Shown piece by piece: positions 6,870 through 11,056 of a stretch of DNA of 11,056 nt. Source of the stretch: Betaproteobacteria bacterium (GTDB taxonomy: Bacteria; Pseudomonadota; Gammaproteobacteria; Burkholderiales; SG8-41); the NCBI GenBank assembly GCA_025363575.1, contig JANYDM010000166.1:1-11056 (forward strand). Reading direction: 5' to 3'. Under the pieces are notes generated by a model, which was given only the letters and a program-made list of their open reading frames with translations, was not told where the DNA came from and made no database searches. The number at the start of each line of letters is the position of its first letter. Positions within the stretch are counted from its first letter, which is position 1. A program made the position numbers and the translations under genes.

Positions 6870-7579
6870 TGCGCGCGCGAGCCGCGTGCTGCGCGGTATT
6901 TTTATTGCTCGCCGCCAGCAGCGTGGCGCTTCCGCTGCTCGCCGCAACTACGCCGTTTGCTAACGAACCGGTGCGCGTAGTCGAGACGCGCAGCCTGACA
7001 GTGCCGGCTGTGCAGGCGTCGACGCACGATCTCAAGCTCACGCTTTATGCATTTAAAGGCACGCGCTGGCTGCCTGAGGACATCTCGGCGGCCGCGCTCG
7101 ATGCGCTGCCGCGGGTCGCGCAATGCGGTGTCGCGGTGACCAGCGTCGAATTGCGGATCCTCGAAACGCCGCTCAAATTTCATTTCTATTCGGGAGCGGT
7201 GGCGCGGGAGCTCATGCGCGAACTCGCGCGCGACACGCCGGTGCCGCGGCCGGCGATTTTCTTCGTCGACGAAACCTTCAGTGTGCCCGCATACGACGCG
7301 GAAGCCATCGGGCTCGGCAACGCGAAAACGCGCCCCGAGCTTGCCAATACGATCTGGTTCGCCTACGGCGCGCACGATTTGCCGTTCGCCATCGCGCACG
7401 AGCTTGTCCACGTGCTGTCCGACAGCGGCGATCACAGCGACGCGCAGGAAAATCTGATGCAGCCCGTGACGGCACCGGAAAATACGCGCCTTACCGCAGA
7501 GCAATGCGCGCGCTTGCGCACCGTTGCTGAAGCGAATGGCCTGCTCGCGCGCCGGACTGAGCCAGGGGTGCGCAAGTAG
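6869..7579 (+). CDS. Secreted metzincin-like putative zinc metalloprotease
   Basis: This encodes 236 residues from ATG 6869, which overlaps the stop of the barrel-protein gene (TGATG); the frame is open upstream, but only as a shadow of that gene. Residues 1-26 are a hydrophobic signal peptide (MRARAACCAVFLLLAASS, then LLAA). Near the C-terminus AHELVHVLSDSGDHSDAQ (176-193) holds an HExxH zinc motif (H177, E178, H181) and a possible third ligand, H189. It is followed by ENLMQP with M197, like the Met-turn of metzincins, and LTAEQCARLR (208-217). In classical metzincins the third His is 6 residues after the second; here it is 8 away, with G187 in between. The protein is probably periplasmic. 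The substrate is unknown, and an inactive or non-proteolytic metal-binding role is possible. It ends 6 bp before the convergent third Bug receptor gene. Confidence 0.78.
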   Translation: MRARAACCAVFLLLAASSVALPLLAATTPFANEPVRVVETRSLTVPAVQASTHDLKLTLYAFKGTRWLPEDISAAALDALPRVAQCGVAVTSVELRILETPLKFHFYSGAVARELMRELARDTPVPRPAIFFVDETFSVPAYDAEAIGLGNAKTRPELANTIWFAYGAHDLPFAIAHELVHVLSDSGDHSDAQENLMQPVTAPENTRLTAEQCARLRTVAEANGLLARRTEPGVRK

Positions 7580-7585
7580 CTTTCG

Positions 7586-8596
7586 TCAATCGGCGCTCAT
7601 GCCGGACTGCTTGATCACCTTGCCCCATTTGACGACTTCGGCCGCGATATAGGCGGCGAATTCATCAGGCTTGTTCGGCGCCGGCTCCAGACCTTGTAAC
7701 GCGAGGCGCTCGCGCGTGTCGGTCGCGTGAAGGATCTTCGCGATCTGCGAGTTGAGCTGATCGACAATCGGCCGCGGCGTGCCTGCCGGCGCGAGCATGC
7801 CCTGCCACACTGTCACTTCGTAGCCTTTGAGCCCGGCTTCGCTAATGGTCGGGACGTCGGGCAACGACGCCGCGCGCTTCAGGCTGGTTACGCCGAGCGC
7901 GCGGAAACGGTGCTGTCCGATGTAGGGCAGCGCTGAAACCAGGCTGGTGAAACTCATGTGTATTTGTCCCCCCAGCAGATCGGTGATGAGCTGCGGCGTG
8001 CCTTTGTACGGCACGTGAACGAAGTTCACGCCGGTCATCGAGCGAAACAATTCCGCGGACAGATGGGGAGAGCTGCCATTGCCGCCGGAACCGTACGTGA
8101 GCTGTCCCGGTTTCGCCTTGAGCAGCGCGATGAGCGCGGGTACCGTCGTCGCCGGCAGCGACGGATGAACGACGAGCACGTTCGCGCTGCTCGTTATCTG
8201 CGTGACCGGCGCGAAGCTTTTTACGGGATCGTAAGCGACGTGCGCCTGCAGGCTGGGCGCCATAGCGAGCGAGCTCGCGTTGCCGAGCAGCAGCGTATAG
8301 CCGTCAGGCGGCGCTTTTGCCGCGAGCTCGCAGGCGATCGCGCCGCTCGCACCCGGACGATTGTCGACGACTACTGCCTGATTCCATGCTTCAGCGAGCG
8401 GATTGCCAACCATGCGCGCGAGTATGTCGACGCCCGAGCCCGCAGGAAACGGCACCAGTATGCGCACGGGCCTGGCGGGATACGACTGCGCGAGAACGCC
8501 GGCGTTGGCGCCGAACGCGGCGAGCAACGCGATGCAAGCACTGTGCGCGAATTTTCTGGACGAAAGTCGAGTGACCGTTGTGCGAACGCCCTGCAT
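7586..8596 (-). CDS. Bug-family (TctC-like) substrate-binding protein, third copy
   Basis: A 336-residue periplasmic receptor with a long n-region (TRLSSRK), a hydrophobic core and likely cleavage after A36 (VLA, before QSYP). Signatures: ILVPFPAGSGVDILAR (46-61), VVVDNRPGASGAIA (75-88), APPDGYTLLLGNAS (95-108) and FVHVPYKGTPQLITDLLGGQ. It is a canonical Bug protein, closer to the copy at 2506-3492 than to the one at 3489-4508. The ATG at 8596 has no recognisable Shine-Dalgarno sequence, and no internal GTG or ATG gives a better start before the signal peptide. It diverges from the racemase-family gene by 24 bp, and adjacent Bug and catabolic genes often share a substrate (inference). No permease gene is nearby. 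Confidence 0.92.
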   Translation of the reverse strand: MQGVRTTVTRLSSRKFAHSACIALLAAFGANAGVLAQSYPARPVRILVPFPAGSGVDILARMVGNPLAEAWNQAVVVDNRPGASGAIACELAAKAPPDGYTLLLGNASSLAMAPSLQAHVAYDPVKSFAPVTQITSSANVLVVHPSLPATTVPALIALLKAKPGQLTYGSGGNGSSPHLSAELFRSMTGVNFVHVPYKGTPQLITDLLGGQIHMSFTSLVSALPYIGQHRFRALGVTSLKRAASLPDVPTISEAGLKGYEVTVWQGMLAPAGTPRPIVDQLNSQIAKILHATDTRERLALQGLEPAPNKPDEFAAYIAAEVVKWGKVIKQSGMSAD

Positions 8597-8602
8597 GAAG
8601 CG

Positions 8603-8612
8603 ATGTTACACT
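8603..8612. promoter_or_regulatory. Overlapping divergent -10 elements, possibly leaderless start sites
   Basis: On the plus strand TACACT (8607-8612) is preceded by TG with one intervening base (8604-8606), an extended -10 pattern that would start transcription at about the racemase ATG (8621). On the minus strand TAACAT (8603-8608) would start transcription near the Bug receptor ATG (8596). Neither start has a Shine-Dalgarno sequence. No good -35 was found on either strand. Confidence 0.4.
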
Positions 8613-8620
8613 TTTGCGCC

Positions 8621-9358
8621 ATGAGTTCCACGCGACTATCCACCATCGCACGCGGAGGCAAGGCTGTTTACGGCGCGCCGCTCGGCATCCTGATGCTCGA
8701 TGCGCGCTTTCCGCGCATCCCCGGCGACATGGGCAACGGCACGACCTGGCCTTTTCCCGTGCTCTATCATGTGGTGCGCGGCGCGAGTCCCGCCAAGGTG
8801 GTGCTTGAGGGCGCGCGCGGCCTGTTGCCGGATTTCATCGCGGCGGCGCAGGATCTCGTCAGCCTCGGTGCTGAGGCCATCACGACCAACTGCGGGTTCC
8901 TGTCGCTCTTCCAGCGCGAGCTGGCGGCGGCTGTCGCGGTGCCGGTGGCGACGTCGTCGCTGATGCAGGTGCCCTGGGTGCAATCGACGCTGCCCCCCGG
9001 CAAACGTGTCGGCATCGTGACGATAAGCGGTTCAACGCTCACGCCCGCGCATCTCGCAGCGGCCGGCGCGCCTGCCGACATTCCGATCGCGGGCACGGAG
9101 AACGGGCGCGAATTCTTTCGCGTCCTCATCAAGGCGGAAAAAGACGACATGGACATCGCGCTGGCGGAGCAGGACATCGTCGACGCCGGCAAAGCGCTGA
9201 TCGCCCGTCATCCCGACATCGGTGCCATAGTGCTCGAATGCACCAACATGCCGCCGTATGCTGCAGCGCTGCAGGCTGCGGTGAATCTGCCGGTTTACGA
9301 TATTTATTCGATGGTCAGCTGGTTTCACGCGGGGTTAAGGCCACGGGTGTTTGGGTGA
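8621..9358 (+). CDS. Aspartate/glutamate racemase superfamily protein
   Basis: A 245-residue protein starting at ATG 8621; the frame is open far upstream, but only antisense to the Bug receptor gene. The two catalytic-cysteine contexts of the superfamily are present: C91 in ITTNCGFLS (87-95) and C207 in IVLECTNMPPY (203-213), each at the end of a beta strand. Residues 128-136 (KRVGIVTIS) mark the start of the second domain. Members (Asp/Glu racemase, hydantoin racemase, maleate isomerase, arylmalonate decarboxylase) do cofactor-free proton transfer with two Cys, or related chemistry with one. With both Cys present, a racemase or epimerase is favoured, but the substrate is not known. The N-terminus has an unusual GDMGNGTTWPFPVLYHVV (35-52) motif. 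No signal peptide is present. No terminator is visible after the stop. Confidence 0.9.
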   Translation: MSSTRLSTIARGGKAVYGAPLGILMLDARFPRIPGDMGNGTTWPFPVLYHVVRGASPAKVVLEGARGLLPDFIAAAQDLVSLGAEAITTNCGFLSLFQRELAAAVAVPVATSSLMQVPWVQSTLPPGKRVGIVTISGSTLTPAHLAAAGAPADIPIAGTENGREFFRVLIKAEKDDMDIALAEQDIVDAGKALIARHPDIGAIVLECTNMPPYAAALQAAVNLPVYDIYSMVSWFHAGLRPRVFG

Positions 9359-9387
9359 GCACCTGATCGAACGGTTGCTACCGCTTG

Positions 9388-10140
9388 CTATCTAGTAGAT
9401 GCCAGTGCGCTAGCAATGATGTAGGCGCCGAGCACCAGAAGCGCGACAAAGAAAACTTTGCGAAACCGCCGCTCAGGCAGAGCATTTCGAACACGTTGAC
9501 CCAGGATCATCCCGACTAGCGCGGGAAGTACGGCACCGAAGGAAAGAATGCCGTGCTCGACAGTCAGGATATTGGCGTTTTGCAACGCGACCGCGAGCGC
9601 CAGAGCAGACGCAGCAAACAACATTCCCATTGCCTGGATGAACAGGTCGCGTGAGAGCCCGATAGCCTGAAGAAACATCACGCCCGGCACGACGGAGGAA
9701 CCGGTCATACCCGTCAGTACTCCGTTCGCGGCTCCAACTAACAGACCGACCCACGTTTCGTGACGCGCGGAGACGGTCAGCTGGATCCCTCGCAAGTTCA
9801 GCATTGAGTATGTTACGAGCAGAACGCCGAGAAGCGCGGTAAGCAGCGAAAGATCCATGCGCGTCAACGCCTGGGCGCCGATCCAGACCGTTGCAGTGGC
9901 CATCACAAGAAACGGCCAGAGCCGAAGCAGGATGGCTCTGCTATGGCGACCGGCTAATGCCTGCCAGAGATTTGTCACGAATGACGGCACCAGCAGCAGG
10001 GACATTGCGCTTGGCAGGTCGAACGCAACTGTCAGCAGAGCAAGGCTGACCGCCGGCAGGCCGAGTCCAATAACCCCCTTCACCATGCCCGCGAAGAGAA
10101 AAGTGCCTGCTACGACGACAATGGCGTTTGTATCAGGCAT
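9388..10140 (-). CDS. TauE/SafE-family (DUF81) membrane exporter
   Basis: A 250-residue, very hydrophobic protein with roughly seven to eight predicted membrane helices. The internal duplication typical of the family is seen as two related glycine-rich segments: GMVKGVIGLGLPAVSLALL (18-36) near the N-terminus and GAANGVLTGMTGSSVVPGVM (136-155) in the second half. TauE/SafE proteins are inner-membrane carriers linked to export of sulfite, sulfoacetate and other small anions; the substrate here is unknown. The ATG at 10140 has no strong ribosome binding site. It is transcribed away from the ArsR-type regulator across 134 bp, a usual arrangement for an exporter controlled by its neighbour. Base composition is less GC-rich than in the flanking catabolic genes. 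Confidence 0.9.
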   Translation of the reverse strand: MPDTNAIVVVAGTFLFAGMVKGVIGLGLPAVSLALLTVAFDLPSAMSLLLVPSFVTNLWQALAGRHSRAILLRLWPFLVMATATVWIGAQALTRMDLSLLTALLGVLLVTYSMLNLRGIQLTVSARHETWVGLLVGAANGVLTGMTGSSVVPGVMFLQAIGLSRDLFIQAMGMLFAASALALAVALQNANILTVEHGILSFGAVLPALVGMILGQRVRNALPERRFRKVFFVALLVLGAYIIASALASTR

Positions 10141-10164
10141 CTGCCGCTGCGCTTTCCGCTCGTC

Positions 10165-10180
10165 ATCAATCGATCAATCT
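10165..10180. repeat. Tandem 8-base repeat in the exporter/regulator intergenic region
   Basis: ATCAATCG (10165-10172) is followed directly by ATCAATCT (10173-10180). It lies 25-40 bp before the exporter's ATG on the side of the divergent regulator, where an operator would be expected. It may also be chance. Confidence 0.3.
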
Positions 10181-10242
10181 CATTCGTTACGTAGCTACAC
10201 TGTGCGCCGACACGGGGAAAAGTGTTTCGGTGCAGGCCGAAG

Positions 10243-10259
10243 CATCCGGGCCGCGGATG
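10243..10259. promoter_or_regulatory. Inverted repeat just upstream of the ArsR-type regulator
   Basis: CATCCG (10243-10248) and CGGATG (10254-10259) are perfect complements around a 5-base spacer, ending 15 bases before the regulator's ATG. It could be an autoregulatory operator, or an RNA hairpin covering the translation start region. No Shine-Dalgarno sequence is seen in front of this ATG. Confidence 0.4.
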
Positions 10260-10274
10260 GCGTAAGCTCAAACG

Positions 10275-11015
10275 ATGGCAAATAACGCGAGATTCGCTGA
10301 GGTGGCCTCGGTCGCCGGCGATCCGACGCGGGTCGGTATGTTGCATGCACTGATGGACGGGCGCGCATTGACTGCGTCTGAACTTGCAAGGGTCGCTGGC
10401 GTGACTCCGCAGACCGCGAGCGGTCATCTCGCAAAAATGGCTTCCGCCGGCCTCGTGCAAATCGAAAAGCAGGGCCGGCATCGTTATCACCGCCTTGCTT
10501 CGCCGGCAGTCGCTCAGATGATGGAAAGCATCATGCTGGTCGCGTCGGGAATGGAGGCGATGCGGCCGGCCCCGGTTACCGGCCCTCGTGATGCAGCATT
10601 GCGGGCGGCGCGGACCTGCTACGACCATCTCGCCGGTCATCTGGGTGTTGCGCTCGCTGACGCGTTAGTAGTCGGTGGTCATGTGGAACTGTCGCAAGAT
10701 GCCGGCTTGGTGACTGACACCGGGATTGCGCTGTTCGGGCGAATCGGCATCAATGTCGCTTCGTTTTCAGCCGGCCGCGGCAAGACTGCCCGCGTCCTTT
10801 GCCGACCCTGCCTCGATTGGAGCGAACGGCGACCGCATCTGGCGGGCAAAGTCGGAGTGGCGCTGTGTACACGCAGCTTCGAAGAAGGCTGGATACGCCG
10901 CATCGAAGGCACGCGCGCCGTAACCGTTACGCCCAATGGGCAACGCGTCTTTCGCGAGGTTATCGGTGTACGGTTTGGTCGCGGCCAAATCGGAGAGACG
11001 GCGACAAGCCAGTAG
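10275..11015 (+). CDS. ArsR-type winged helix-turn-helix transcriptional regulator
   Basis: A 246-residue protein. Residues 5-75 are an ArsR-like winged helix: GDPTRVGMLHALMDG (15-29), ALTASELARVAGV (31-43), recognition helix TPQTASGHLAKMASAGL (44-60) and a wing at GRHRYHRL (67-74). The C-terminal half (105-200) carries paired motifs, TCYDHLAGHLGV (114-125) and CRPCLDWSERRPHLAG (176-191), which recur in a group of longer ArsR-type regulators. C115, H118, H122, C176, C179 and C198 could bind metal or sense thiol/oxidative state (inference). It probably controls itself and the divergent TauE/SafE exporter. No Shine-Dalgarno sequence precedes ATG 10275. The usual first residues of the helix bundle are intact, so this start is acceptable. 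Confidence 0.88.
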   Translation: MANNARFAEVASVAGDPTRVGMLHALMDGRALTASELARVAGVTPQTASGHLAKMASAGLVQIEKQGRHRYHRLASPAVAQMMESIMLVASGMEAMRPAPVTGPRDAALRAARTCYDHLAGHLGVALADALVVGGHVELSQDAGLVTDTGIALFGRIGINVASFSAGRGKTARVLCRPCLDWSERRPHLAGKVGVALCTRSFEEGWIRRIEGTRAVTVTPNGQRVFREVIGVRFGRGQIGETATSQ

Positions 11016-11025
11016 CATACGAACG

Positions 11026-11056
11026 GCTAATCATCCCGACATCGGCGCCATCGTGC
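11026..11056 (+). pseudogene. Racemase-family coding fragment running off the window
   Basis: Eleven bases after the regulator's stop the sequence reads, in one frame, ANHPDIGAIV. This matches ARHPDIGAIV of the racemase-family protein (residues 195-204; 9203-9232). Over the 25 bases 11032-11056 against 9209-9233 only two differ, and both are silent third-codon changes (GGT/GGC and ATA/ATC). No racemase-like sequence precedes it, and the only in-frame ATG nearby (10936) lies inside the regulator gene. It therefore looks like a 5'-truncated paralog, the far edge of a rearrangement, or an assembly join. Only about ten codons are visible. Confidence 0.5.

Noticed and set aside
7958..8620. Upstream extension of the racemase gene
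   Set aside because: This Arg-rich stretch is a shadow of the third Bug receptor gene on the other strand. Family homology begins after 8621.
9359..9387. Terminator between the racemase and exporter genes
   Set aside because: No stable inverted repeat with a T-tract is visible in this short convergent gap.

Overview
The window is dense, high-GC bacterial DNA with short intergenic gaps. Three periplasmic Bug-type (TctC-like) solute receptors, a TfdA/TauD dioxygenase pair and an Asp/Glu racemase-family enzyme point to a proteobacterium, most likely a betaproteobacterium of the Burkholderiales, where Bug receptors are strongly expanded. This is inferred from gene content only; there is no rRNA or other phylogenetic marker here.

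Layout. At the left edge a cupin-domain protein (minus, cut by the window start) diverges from a D-2-hydroxyacid dehydrogenase (plus), which ends in a clear intrinsic terminator. A small secreted Tyr/His-rich protein follows (minus). Next come two tandem, dissimilar Bug receptors on the minus strand; the downstream one starts at a TTG that overlaps the stop of the first. They diverge from a four-gene plus-strand operon: two paralogous 2-oxoglutarate/Fe(II) dioxygenases, a small dimeric alpha/beta-barrel protein and a secreted metzincin-like protein whose ATG overlaps the preceding stop. A third Bug receptor (minus) converges on that operon and diverges, across only 24 bp, from an Asp/Glu racemase-family gene. 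At the right end a TauE/SafE-type membrane exporter (minus) diverges from an ArsR-type regulator (plus). The last ~30 bases encode a second copy of a racemase-family motif and run off the window.

How the genes may work together. Solute receptors, oxygenases of the TfdA/TauD class, a hydroxyacid dehydrogenase, a racemase/isomerase-type enzyme and a cupin are typical of an accessory catabolic region for small organic acids (carboxylates, aryloxyalkanoates or sulfonates). No TctA/TctB membrane subunits are present, so the receptors either use permeases encoded elsewhere or act as sensors. The substrate cannot be read from the sequence.

Best candidates for a closer look: the racemase-like repeat bounding the TauE-ArsR pair at the right edge; the coupled barrel/metzincin-like gene pair behind two dioxygenases; and the SD-less, possibly leaderless divergent start region at 8597-8620. 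I saw no tRNA, rRNA, CRISPR, IS element or transposase. No gene-free stretch exceeds about 170 bp.
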